Assembly (NCBI RefSeq): GCF_009827395.1 | Contig: NZ_WTYX01000001.1 | Location: 1,121,722-1,185,721, forward strand | Source: Pontixanthobacter aquaemixtae | GTDB lineage: Bacteria; Pseudomonadota; Alphaproteobacteria; Sphingomonadales; Sphingomonadaceae | Length of the DNA stretch: 64,000 bases | Direction of reading: 5' to 3' | Part shown: piece by piece, positions 9,912 through 17,468 of the stretch | How the letters are laid out: each line of letters begins with the position of its first letter | Numbering within the stretch: the stretch's first letter is position 1 | Translations under genes and position numbers: made by a program | Notes under the pieces: model-generated | What the model saw: only the letters and a program-made list of their open reading frames with translations | What the model was told of the DNA's origin: nothing | Database searches by the model: none

Positions 9912-10639
9912 CCGTCCGTATCGCCATGTGGTCGGGGCCGCGGAACATCTCAACCGCGATGATGCGCAGCTTTGGCGGGCGGTCAGACGCGGCGGTCAGC
10001 GATGAGCCGTTCTACGGCGCCTATCTGAAGGATTCCGGCGAACCGCAACCAATGGCGGACGCGATCATTGCCGACATGGATTGTAATTGGGCGAGCGTCG
10101 CCGATGCCATGCGCGGGCCATCCCCGGATGCGGCGGCGGTCTGGTATCAAAAGCACATGCCGCATCATATGATCGGCGATGTCACAATTCGCGACTTTCC
10201 CGATCACAAACATGCATTCCTGATCCGCGAGCCCGAACGCGTGATCGCGAGCTATGCGGTTAAGCGGGTGAAAGTGGATTTCGATGATTTGCGCTATGAT
10301 CGCCAGCTTGAATATTTCGAATGGGCGAAAGAGCATTCGGGTGAAGTCCCGGCGGTTGTCGATTCAACCGCGTTTCTGACAGACCCGCAAGGGCATCTGA
10401 AAGCGCTGTGTCGCAAGCTCGACATTCCGTGGGACGAAGGCATGCTCAGTTGGAAGGCCGGAATTCATCCATCAGACGGCATCTGGGCATCACATTGGTA
10501 TGACAAGGTAGCAGCCTCCACCGGCTTTGGTTCCGCGCCCGGTCCCGTGCCAAAACTGGAAGGTGATGCAGCACAGCTCGCCGAAAGGTGCCGTCCGTAT
10601 TATCAGGCTATGCGACTATACGCGTTGGCGCCGGACTAA
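9908..10639 (+). CDS. Sulfotransferase-like P-loop protein
   Basis: 243 residues. The N-terminal MWSGPRNISTAMMRSF motif corresponds to the 5'-phosphosulfate-binding loop of PAPS-dependent sulfotransferases, and the middle part FLIREPERVIASYAVKR corresponds to the 3'-phosphate-binding strand/helix (R..P....S). A YDKVAASTGF segment near the end is also typical. Substrate unknown. It starts in a 4-base overlap (ATGA) with the class IV aminotransferase. Plant branched-chain aminotransferase-like proteins fuse a domain of this kind to a class IV aminotransferase (from memory), which supports a shared pathway. Alternative: a P-loop enzyme of the family without sulfotransferase activity. Confidence 0.8.
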   Translation: MTVRIAMWSGPRNISTAMMRSFGGRSDAAVSDEPFYGAYLKDSGEPQPMADAIIADMDCNWASVADAMRGPSPDAAAVWYQKHMPHHMIGDVTIRDFPDHKHAFLIREPERVIASYAVKRVKVDFDDLRYDRQLEYFEWAKEHSGEVPAVVDSTAFLTDPQGHLKALCRKLDIPWDEGMLSWKAGIHPSDGIWASHWYDKVAASTGFGSAPGPVPKLEGDAAQLAERCRPYYQAMRLYALAPD

Positions 10640-10674
10640 AGCGGCGATCGCAGCTTCAAACGGGGGGATGAGGT

Positions 10675-11718
10675 ATCAAGAAAGCTGTAATCTATGTTCT
10701 TTGCGCGCTGGCCGCGCTTGCCCCTGCCTCTTTGGCCTATGGCTACAAAATCCATCTGTTCGGTAAGCATCACGAACGCATGACATGGCTTTCTGAGCTA
10801 TGCATAGCGCAAGATAAAGCACTGACAGGATGTGATATTCCTGCAAGCAGAGACGAATTCGAGAATATTGAAGGCCCCGTGTTCCGTGAGGCCGAATATT
10901 GGCGCGCATCGCGCTGGCCCGATGATCCAACGCGCCAGCTCAAGCGCGTCTGGACATGGCCCAAATACGGCCTGGCGCTGGAAAATATCTGCCCGAAGAT
11001 CGTCCACACTGACGGTTTCTTCTCAGGCCTGTCATGCGAAAGCCATTATGGCGGCCTCCAATTCATGCATGCGATGGCGAGCCGTCCGAATGAATCGGAC
11101 GACCAAACAAGGCGATATATCCGCGGTTGGAGCCAGTTTGTGTTCCGTGTTGCCACCGGCAAAGTGGATCTGGATGCCAATTATTGCGATGCCGTGAGAG
11201 CGCATGCGGGGCCAGCGGCCAGCAGGCTTGCCCCGAAAAATCTCAAATATTGCGCCGAGCGCGAAGAGAAGGGCAAACGCTACCCGGCTTGGACGGTGCG
11301 GACCTTGTTCACATTCCACTGCGACAAGATGTTCACCTCGAAAACATGCGACGTACTTCCCGGCGATGAAGTGGCAAAAAAAGCCGCGATTGGCGCGATG
11401 TTCCATTTGATCCAGGACAGCTATTCGCAAAGCCACGCAGCAAGGGGCGCTGCAGAACCGTCAAACGGGCCGTATGACGCCGTGGTCGAATGCCGCCCGG
11501 TCAAGAAATTCTATTATTTCGCGGAAAACAAGAAAGAGCACGGCGCAGCCGACAAAGCGCCCGAATTTGCCCAATCCTGCAGAGAAAGAGGAGATATCCT
11601 CGACCCGATAACCGCCGGCGCAAGGATGCTGGGCTATGTCGACGGCGGACAAGCCAACGAGGATGCGTTTGTCTCTATGATGATGGAGCAGGTGATCGGT
11701 CACGCCCCGCACACCTAA
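10675..11718 (+). CDS. Exported protein with zinc-dependent phospholipase C/nuclease-like motif; start unclear
   Basis: The frame is open from 10672 and encodes a clear signal peptide (KKAVIYVLCALAALAPASLA), but it has no ATG or GTG: the first codons are GGT ATC AAG AAA. A TTG at 10732 would cut off the signal peptide. An ATG with a good ribosome site (GGGGGG) at 10668 is one frame away, so a one-base frameshift, a sequencing error or a rare ATC start is possible. The mature protein (~325 residues) has FHLIQDSYSQSH and YGGLQFMHAM, resembling the His/Asp zinc ligands of phospholipase C / S1-P1 nuclease folds, and several cysteines. The family assignment is tentative and the substrate unknown. 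Confidence 0.62.
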   Translation: MKKAVIYVLCALAALAPASLAYGYKIHLFGKHHERMTWLSELCIAQDKALTGCDIPASRDEFENIEGPVFREAEYWRASRWPDDPTRQLKRVWTWPKYGLALENICPKIVHTDGFFSGLSCESHYGGLQFMHAMASRPNESDDQTRRYIRGWSQFVFRVATGKVDLDANYCDAVRAHAGPAASRLAPKNLKYCAEREEKGKRYPAWTVRTLFTFHCDKMFTSKTCDVLPGDEVAKKAAIGAMFHLIQDSYSQSHAARGAAEPSNGPYDAVVECRPVKKFYYFAENKKEHGAADKAPEFAQSCRERGDILDPITAGARMLGYVDGGQANEDAFVSMMMEQVIGHAPHT

Positions 11719-11809
11719 TGCGGGTGACGATCGCGCAGATCGGCCTATATTTACCGCCTATCTGCGGATGTGCTATGGTTTCCCACGGAGTCTTTAGGGG
11801 GACGCCATT

Positions 11810-12151
11810 ATGCTCATATCTGCAACGCTTATTCCGTTAGCTCTGGCAGCCGGCAGCGCCGATCAGCTGGAGGATGCGCGGATCGCTTATACGCATTGCC
11901 TGATCCGGCTGCACAACACATCGGTCGACGAACAGATCACCGTCCCGGCATTCAAGGCAAAGATCAAAACCGCTTGCCTGGAAGAAAGGGCGAAATACCA
12001 CGCCTCGGTTGTCGCGTCAGAACGCGGCTATGGCGCGAGCAGCGCCGAAGCCACCGAATATGCCGATGAAGAAATCGCCGACCTGATCGATGGCTTCAAT
12101 TACGACTTTTCGCAGAACCGCGAAGTCAAAACCAAGCTGGTTATCGAGTAG
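11810..12151 (+). CDS. Small exported protein of unknown function
   Basis: 113 residues beginning at an ATG with an AGGGGGA ribosome site 8 bases upstream. Residues 1-15 (MLISATLIPLALAAG) form a short signal peptide or membrane anchor. The mature part is mainly helical and acidic, with two cysteines (YTHCLIRL and KTACLEER) that could form one disulfide, and it ends EVKTKLVIE. No family recognised. It lies alone between the phospholipase-like gene and tRNA-Ser. Confidence 0.62.
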   Translation: MLISATLIPLALAAGSADQLEDARIAYTHCLIRLHNTSVDEQITVPAFKAKIKTACLEERAKYHASVVASERGYGASSAEATEYADEEIADLIDGFNYDFSQNREVKTKLVIE

Positions 12152-12174
12152 CAATAGCCAATGGTAAATGAAGG

Positions 12175-12264
12175 TGGCGGGCAGTGAGGGATTCGAACCC
12201 TCGGAGGGCTTGCACCCTCGCTAGTTTTCAAGACTAGTGCATTCGACCACTCTGCCAACTGCCC
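12175..12264 (-). tRNA. tRNA-Ser (anticodon UGA)
   Basis: On the minus strand a 90-nt cloverleaf can be drawn: acceptor GGGCAGT paired with ACTGCCC, discriminator G and encoded CCA, D arm with GGCAGAGTGG, anticodon arm ACTAG-TCTTGAAAA-CTAG with TGA in the loop, a long variable arm (GAGGGTGCAAGCCCTC) typical of class II tRNAs, and a T arm GAGGG-TTCGAAT-CCCTC. The long variable arm plus TGA anticodon identifies serine. Confidence 0.97.
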
Positions 12265-12426
12265 GCAAGCGCATTAGGTCCGGTTTTTACCGACGTAAAG
12301 GGGCAATCTGGCCGATTTCACGGTCCGCGATTGGAATTCGTCAACCGCGCATCGTTCCGGCAGTTTTTCACACCTGCTTGTCGCTGTGCACTTGCGATTA
12401 AGGTCGATTATGACACGAATGGCAGA

Positions 12427-13446
12427 ATGATCTTTCGTCCAATATTCCTCGTCGCAGCGGCGATTCTGGTGATGTCACCGATTGCGCCTGCCAAATCGCA
12501 AGACATCTCGTTCGACGCCTATCTGCAATTGATGATTGCAAAGGCGAGGGCGGAAGGCGTGAGCGAACGCACCATTGATCGCATGACTGTGGGGCTGACG
12601 CCCAACCAGCGGGTTATCGAGCTTGATCGCGGCCAGCCTGGCTCGCCAACACGAACAGGCTACCCCGCGCTTGCCCCCTATATCGATACTCATGTTAACC
12701 CGACGCGGATCAGCCGCGGGCGATCAATGTACAACGCAACCCGCAGCATCAATCGCCGGATTGAACAGCAATATGGCGTTCCCGCAGAGATCCTGATGGC
12801 GATCTGGGGGCACGAAACCAATTATGGCGGCTATAAGGGCAATTTCGATCTCTCCCGCTCTCTCGCGACGCTCGCATGGGAGGGGCGCCGCCGCGATCTG
12901 TTCGAAAGCGAATGGATCGCGCTGCTGAAAGTGGCCGACCGTGGCTATTCGCGCTCTGATCTGGTCGGCAGCTGGGCGGGTGCCTTTGGCAATCCGCAAT
13001 TCCTGCCCAGCGTCTATCTGCGGCTGGCGACCGACGGGGACGGCGATGGCAGAGCTGATATTTTCAACAATCGCGCCGACACGCTGGCGTCGATTGCCCG
13101 CTATTTCCAGGATGCGGGCTGGCGCAGCGGCCAACCGTGGGGCGTGCGCGCAACGGTTCCGGCTGATCTCGACCGCAGAGCCATCGAGAACAAGATCGTC
13201 GCGCCCGTATGCCCGCGCGTGCATGAACGTCACAGCCAGTGGAAGACCGTTGCAGAATGGCGCGAATTGGGCGTCCGCCCGCACAAATATCTGGCCGATG
13301 ACGTGATGGCATCCTTCTTCCAGCCCGACGGGCCGGGAAAAAATGCATGGCTCTTAACCGCAAATTATAGGGTTATCCTCGAATATAACTGCTCGAATTA
13401 CTACGCAATGAGTGTGGGATTGCTTGCAGATGAGATTGCCAACTGA
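12427..13446 (+). CDS. Lytic murein transglycosylase, MltB-type
   Basis: 339 residues with an N-terminal signal peptide (MIFRPIFLVAAAILVM...AKSQ). The lysozyme-like domain carries the catalytic Glu in IWGHETNYGGYKGNFD and the MltB-family AGAFGNPQFLPSVYLRLATDGDGDG segment (given in two parts here: AGAFGNPQFLPS, then YLRLATDGDGDG). It cleaves the beta-1,4 MurNAc-GlcNAc bond of peptidoglycan to leave 1,6-anhydroMurNAc ends. No lipobox is present, so it is periplasmic rather than lipid-anchored. Its 3' end overlaps rlpA by 17 bases, tying it to another glycan-cleaving enzyme. Confidence 0.9.
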   Translation: MIFRPIFLVAAAILVMSPIAPAKSQDISFDAYLQLMIAKARAEGVSERTIDRMTVGLTPNQRVIELDRGQPGSPTRTGYPALAPYIDTHVNPTRISRGRSMYNATRSINRRIEQQYGVPAEILMAIWGHETNYGGYKGNFDLSRSLATLAWEGRRRDLFESEWIALLKVADRGYSRSDLVGSWAGAFGNPQFLPSVYLRLATDGDGDGRADIFNNRADTLASIARYFQDAGWRSGQPWGVRATVPADLDRRAIENKIVAPVCPRVHERHSQWKTVAEWRELGVRPHKYLADDVMASFFQPDGPGKNAWLLTANYRVILEYNCSNYYAMSVGLLADEIAN

Positions 13447-14689
13447 TGTTCGAACGCGTTTCCTAGCGCCTGCTTGTGCCTTGGGCCTGGCGGTTATGCT
13501 GGCGTCCTGTGGACGCGGCGGAAATGACATAGCACCGATTGCATCCGCTGCAGATAGCCCGGCGGTAACAGCCGCAAATGATGCTTCGGCGGACTATCCG
13601 GTTGTTCTTGGCGAACCGTACACCGTTGACGGAAAGCTCTACACCCCGCTCGACACGATGAACCACGATCAAGTGGGTTATGCGACGGTAGACGGGGAAG
13701 GTGGAGCTGCAATTTCGGTCGCGCATAAAACGCTCCCGCTGCCAAGCTATGTCGAGATCACCTCGCTCGCGACGGGCACAACGATCCTTGCACGGGTTGA
13801 CCGCCGCGGGCCGATGACGGGCAGCCGCGTGGTTGGCTTGTCGCCGGGCGCCAGCCAGCAACTGGGCGTGCAAGACGGTGGTGCGGTGCGTTTGCGCCGC
13901 GTCAATCCACCCGAATCCGACCGTGCAAGCCTGCGCAGCGGCAATGCCGCGCCCTTGCGGATGGAAACACCCAAATCGCTGTTGGCTATTCTGGCCAAGA
14001 AGCTGCCGGAAACCGGATCGGTCAGCCTCGCATCGGCGCAGCGCGTTCCGGCACCGCGCCCGGCAGAGGCCCCGTCTTCTGCGCCCCAGGCAGCAGCGTC
14101 GGCCGCCGTAGCAGCCGCAACCCCGCGCGAATTGCCAGCTGTGGCAACGCCGCGCGCAGCCCCGCGTCCTGCACCAACCGCACAGCCAGCGCGCGTTGCG
14201 GCGGCGCCTGCTCCTGCGCCCCGGCAAGCAAGTTTTGACAAAGCCTTCAACGTGGATCGCACGGCCAACACCAACTATCCGCTGATGCCGCTGGGCACAG
14301 CCGCGCGTGTTGCTTCTGCCTCGGTAGGCGGCACCAATGTGGCCCGCACCCCTGCAACAGCCACGCGCGCGCCCGTTACGATTGCACGGGCACCGGCACC
14401 GGTTGCACAAGCAGCGCCTCGCGCTACACCGCGACCTGCACCGGAAGCGGCGCAGGCCCGCCCAATCACGGCCTCCACTCAAGGAAAATTCGTGATTCAG
14501 GCGGCGGCATTCTCCAGCAAAGCCAATGCCGAACGCGCGGCCAATTCGCTTGATGGCTTCATCGAGAAATCGGGCCGTTTCTTCCGCGTTCGCACCGGGC
14601 CGTTTTCCAATCGTGGACAGGCCGAAGCGGCGCTCGCAAAGGTTCGCGCAGCAGGCTATAACGACGCGCGGGTATTTACTGCGGGATAA
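13430..14689 (+). CDS. rlpA: Septal ring lytic transglycosylase RlpA, lipoprotein with SPOR domain
   Basis: 419 residues. Signal peptide with lipobox VMLASC, so an outer-membrane lipoprotein is likely. A double-psi beta-barrel RlpA domain follows (~60-160) with VDRRGPMTGSRVVGLS, which holds the Asp region of the barrel. Then comes ~150 residues of Ala/Pro/Arg-rich disordered linker, and a C-terminal SPOR domain (GKFVIQAAAFSSKANAERAA ... VRTGPFSNRGQAEAAL) that binds denuded glycan at the septum. ATG 13430 overlaps the upstream transglycosylase gene by 17 bases. Known role in some bacteria: cleaving denuded septal glycan in daughter-cell separation. Confidence 0.93.
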   Translation: MRLPTDVRTRFLAPACALGLAVMLASCGRGGNDIAPIASAADSPAVTAANDASADYPVVLGEPYTVDGKLYTPLDTMNHDQVGYATVDGEGGAAISVAHKTLPLPSYVEITSLATGTTILARVDRRGPMTGSRVVGLSPGASQQLGVQDGGAVRLRRVNPPESDRASLRSGNAAPLRMETPKSLLAILAKKLPETGSVSLASAQRVPAPRPAEAPSSAPQAAASAAVAAATPRELPAVATPRAAPRPAPTAQPARVAAAPAPAPRQASFDKAFNVDRTANTNYPLMPLGTAARVASASVGGTNVARTPATATRAPVTIARAPAPVAQAAPRATPRPAPEAAQARPITASTQGKFVIQAAAFSSKANAERAANSLDGFIEKSGRFFRVRTGPFSNRGQAEAALAKVRAAGYNDARVFTAG

Positions 14690-14697
14690 CGCGTCGG

Positions 14698-14717
14698 CTC
14701 CCGCCCGGCGGCGGGAG
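14698..14717 (+). promoter_or_regulatory. GC hairpin over the dacC ribosome site
   Basis: CTCCCGCC-CGGC-GGCGGGAG forms an uninterrupted 8-bp stem with a 4-base loop, 8 bases after the rlpA stop. The right arm contains the GGGAG that would be the Shine-Dalgarno of dacC (start TTG 14720 or GTG 14723). There is no T tract, so it is more likely to limit dacC translation or RNA decay than to act as an intrinsic terminator. Confidence 0.5.
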
Positions 14718-14722
14718 GCTTG

Positions 14723-15874
14723 GTGAAGCGACTACTTCAAAGTTTGGCGGCATTTGCGGTGCTGGCTTCGACAGCGTCGAGCGCCTGCGAGTCCGAGCCC
14801 GATGCTATCACGGCACACGCGCCAATTGCCCTGCTGGTTGACGTGCAATCGGGCCAAACGCTTTATGCGCGCGGGGCCGAACACCGCTTCATCCCGGCAT
14901 CGATTACCAAGGTGATGAGCGCCTATGTCGCGTTCGAACTGATCAAAAGGGGCGAACTCACCACAGAGCAGAACTTCGCCCTGAGCGAAAGCGCGGCAGA
15001 GGATTGGTACCGGACCGGCTCGACAATGTTCCTCGAGCCCGGCGAAGAGGTTCCGGTCGATCTGTTGCTGCAGGGAATTACGTCGGTGTCTGCCAATGAT
15101 GCGAGCGTGGTTCTGGCCGAAGGCGCGCTGGGTAGTATCGAGAACTGGGTCGCGCGGATGAACGAAACCGCGCGCGCGCTTGAAATGCACGATAGCCATT
15201 TCGGCACGCCCAATGGCTGGCCCGACGGGGGCAAAACATTCACCTCGGCGCGCGATCTGGCCAAACTGGCTCGCGCGCTGGTCCGTGATCATCCGCAGCT
15301 TTACGCCCGCTATTTCGGAAAAGAAGGCCTGCGCCATAATGGTTTTGCGCAGGCAAACCATGATCCGATTACGGGCGTGGTGGAAGGTGCAGATGGCATC
15401 AAAACCGGATTTACCAGTCAGGCAGGGCACGGTTTTCTAGGCAGCGCACAGCGCGACGGTACGCGCCTGATAATGGTACTTGGCGCGCTCGAGACAGAGC
15501 AACAACGCGCTGTGGCTGCAAGAGAGCTTATGGAATGGGGCTTTGCCAAGTTTGACCGGCAAACGCTGTTCGAACGCAAAGCGCCCGTTGGGCACGCGCG
15601 CGTGCAGAATGGTATGCGCGGCGCGGTTCCGCTTGCAGCTGCAAACACTATCAAAGTCGCCATACCGGTGGAGGCCAACCCCGATCTGAAGCTCAGCATC
15701 CGCTATGAAGGGCCGCTGCAAGCGCCGATTGCCGCAGGTGAAGTGGTTGCCGAGTTGCAAATCGAGGTTGCCGGCATGCCGCCCGCGCGCGTCCCGCTTG
15801 TCGCGGCAGAAAGTGTGAGCGTGGCCAGCCCGCTTCAGCGCATTGCAAACGCTTTTTCGAACTGGGTCGGCTGA
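14723..15874 (+). CDS. dacC: D-alanyl-D-alanine carboxypeptidase (penicillin-binding protein 5/6 family)
   Basis: About 383 residues with an N-terminal signal peptide ending before CESEPD. S11-family serine peptidase motifs are all present: SxxK in PASITKVMSAY, SxN in SVSANDAS, and KTG in DGIKTGFTSQ. The C-terminal beta domain (PBP5_C type, ~285-375) ends in an amphipathic helix LQRIANAFSNWVG suited to membrane attachment. It trims the terminal D-Ala of peptidoglycan pentapeptides. The start is GTG 14723 or the TTG just before it; the GGGAGG site is closer to normal spacing for GTG. The stop overlaps the tmk ATG by one base. DacA/DacC naming is not resolvable from sequence alone. Confidence 0.92.
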   Translation: MKRLLQSLAAFAVLASTASSACESEPDAITAHAPIALLVDVQSGQTLYARGAEHRFIPASITKVMSAYVAFELIKRGELTTEQNFALSESAAEDWYRTGSTMFLEPGEEVPVDLLLQGITSVSANDASVVLAEGALGSIENWVARMNETARALEMHDSHFGTPNGWPDGGKTFTSARDLAKLARALVRDHPQLYARYFGKEGLRHNGFAQANHDPITGVVEGADGIKTGFTSQAGHGFLGSAQRDGTRLIMVLGALETEQQRAVAARELMEWGFAKFDRQTLFERKAPVGHARVQNGMRGAVPLAAANTIKVAIPVEANPDLKLSIRYEGPLQAPIAAGEVVAELQIEVAGMPPARVPLVAAESVSVASPLQRIANAFSNWVG

Positions 15875-16509
15875 TGGCGGGCAAGTTCATCGCATTCGAA
15901 GGCGGGGAGGGGACGGGAAAGTCCACCCAGGCGCGCTTGCTGTCAAACTCACTCCAATCTGCTGGAGCGGATGTCGTTCTGACCCGCGAACCGGGTGGAA
16001 CGCCCGGCGCAGAGGCGATCCGTTCGCTATTGCTCGATCCGCCGGGTGACGGATGGGGGGCGAGAGCGGAGGCTTTGCTTTTTGCCGCGGCGCGATCCGA
16101 TCATGTCGAAAAGCTGATCCGCCCTGCGCTCGATCGCGGCGCATGGGTGATCACTGATCGTTACCTCGATTCGAGCCGCGCCTATCAGGGCGGAGCAGGC
16201 GGTATCGGCGATGATGCCGTTCTGGGCCTGCATGCTATTGGTAGCGGCGGTTTGAGGCCGGATGTCACATTCCTGATCTCGGTACCGCCGGAATTGATCG
16301 CGGAACGTCTGGCCAAGCGCGATGGAGGCACGTCCGATGCCATCGGCGGGCGCGAGGCGGCCTATCATCAGAAAGTCGCCGAAACTTTCCTGAAAATGGC
16401 CGAAGCAGAGCCCGACCGGTTTGTGGTGATTGACGGGGAAGGGACAGCGCTGGCTGTGCATGAAAGAATATTGGCGGCGCTCAAACCATTTTTGGGCGGC
16501 ACCCAATGA
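15874..16509 (+). CDS. tmk: Thymidylate kinase
   Basis: 211 residues. P-loop FEGGEGTGKSTQ at residues ~7-18, the DRY motif in VITDRYLDSSRAYQGG (~88), and a lid region (RLAKRDGG). It phosphorylates dTMP to dTDP for DNA synthesis. The start shares its A with the dacC stop, and the stop overlaps holB by 4 bases, giving a tight dacC-tmk-holB-metG-tatD chain. The tmk-holB pair is a common bacterial arrangement. Confidence 0.96.
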   Translation: MAGKFIAFEGGEGTGKSTQARLLSNSLQSAGADVVLTREPGGTPGAEAIRSLLLDPPGDGWGARAEALLFAAARSDHVEKLIRPALDRGAWVITDRYLDSSRAYQGGAGGIGDDAVLGLHAIGSGGLRPDVTFLISVPPELIAERLAKRDGGTSDAIGGREAAYHQKVAETFLKMAEAEPDRFVVIDGEGTALAVHERILAALKPFLGGTQ

Positions 16510-17468
16510 CCATGCTCGGCCATGATGAACCGTGGAAACAATGGCGCGACGCCTGCACCGGCGAGCGGATGCACCACGCATGGATGCTGGCGGGGAAACG
16601 CGGACTTGGGAAAATGCATTTCGCGCTCCAGGCCGCGCGCGAACTGGTCGCCGAGCCGGGGATTTCGCAGCCAGAGGGGGGCCATCCCGATATCATCGTG
16701 CTCGACCGCCTGCCCAAGGACGACAAGGAAGAGAAAAAGCGCGTCGAGGGCAAACCCTACGAGACCAAGCGCAACATCGCGGTCAGCCAGATCAGGGCGG
16801 TGCAGCAGCGCCTCACAACCCGGCCCACATTGGGATCGCGCCGGGCGATCATTATCGATCCGTCAGACGATCTGGAGAAGGGCGCATCCAACGCCTTGCT
16901 CAAAAGCCTGGAGGAACCGCCCGCCGGGACGTATTTTCTGCTGGTGACCCACCGCCCCGCGCGTTTGCTGCCGACCATTCGTTCGCGCTGCCGGATTCTG
17001 CGTTTTCCGACCATTCCCGATGGTGAATTGGCAAAATTGCTCAACGAGAAAGCGGCAGATGCTGATCCGGCTACGCAGCGCGCAGCGATTATTGCCGCAA
17101 ACGGTTCGCCCGGAGCGGCGCTCGATTTCGTGGAGCGTGATCTGGGCGCGCTTTACTCCCTGATGCAGCGCATCCTTGAACAGGGTGACCCCGATTTCGA
17201 GCTTCGCGGACAATTGGCGCAGACACTTGGCGCGCGCCCCAATCGGGAGCGGATACAGGCGACGCTGGACCTGTCGCGCTCTGTCCTCGCCAACGCTTTA
17301 GATAGCGCCGACCGCACAAGCTATCCGGCGATTGTCGAAGCGCATGCCGAATTGGTCACGCTGACCGGACAGGCCCCGACTTACAATTTCGATGCCGGGC
17401 TTCTGGTGGCCGAAATTGGAACCTTGCTAGCCTCGGCTGCCCCGCTTAGGGAGCGGGCCAATGTCTGA
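16506..17468 (+). CDS. holB: DNA polymerase III subunit delta'
   Basis: 320 residues, a clamp-loader AAA+ subunit. N-terminal HHAWMLAGKRGLGKMHFAL is the P-loop region, and KSLEEPPAGTYFLLVTH followed by TIRSRCRILRF is the highly conserved sensor-1 segment (SRC) of delta'. The Zn-binding cysteine cluster of the E. coli protein is not seen; the segment after ISQPEGGHPD lacks it. Works with delta, tau/gamma in loading the sliding clamp. Overlaps tmk by 4 and metG by 8 bases. Confidence 0.92.
   Translation: MTMLGHDEPWKQWRDACTGERMHHAWMLAGKRGLGKMHFALQAARELVAEPGISQPEGGHPDIIVLDRLPKDDKEEKKRVEGKPYETKRNIAVSQIRAVQQRLTTRPTLGSRRAIIIDPSDDLEKGASNALLKSLEEPPAGTYFLLVTHRPARLLPTIRSRCRILRFPTIPDGELAKLLNEKAADADPATQRAAIIAANGSPGAALDFVERDLGALYSLMQRILEQGDPDFELRGQLAQTLGARPNRERIQATLDLSRSVLANALDSADRTSYPAIVEAHAELVTLTGQAPTYNFDAGLLVAEIGTLLASAAPLRERANV

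Noticed and set aside
12175-12264. tRNA-Ser as an integration (att) site for a genomic island
   Set aside because: Flanking genes are ordinary chromosomal genes and no integrase or partial tRNA copy was seen in the window.
13463-14482. 339-codon minus-strand frame inside rlpA
   Set aside because: Arg/Cys-rich antisense of the Ala/Pro linker; no independent support.
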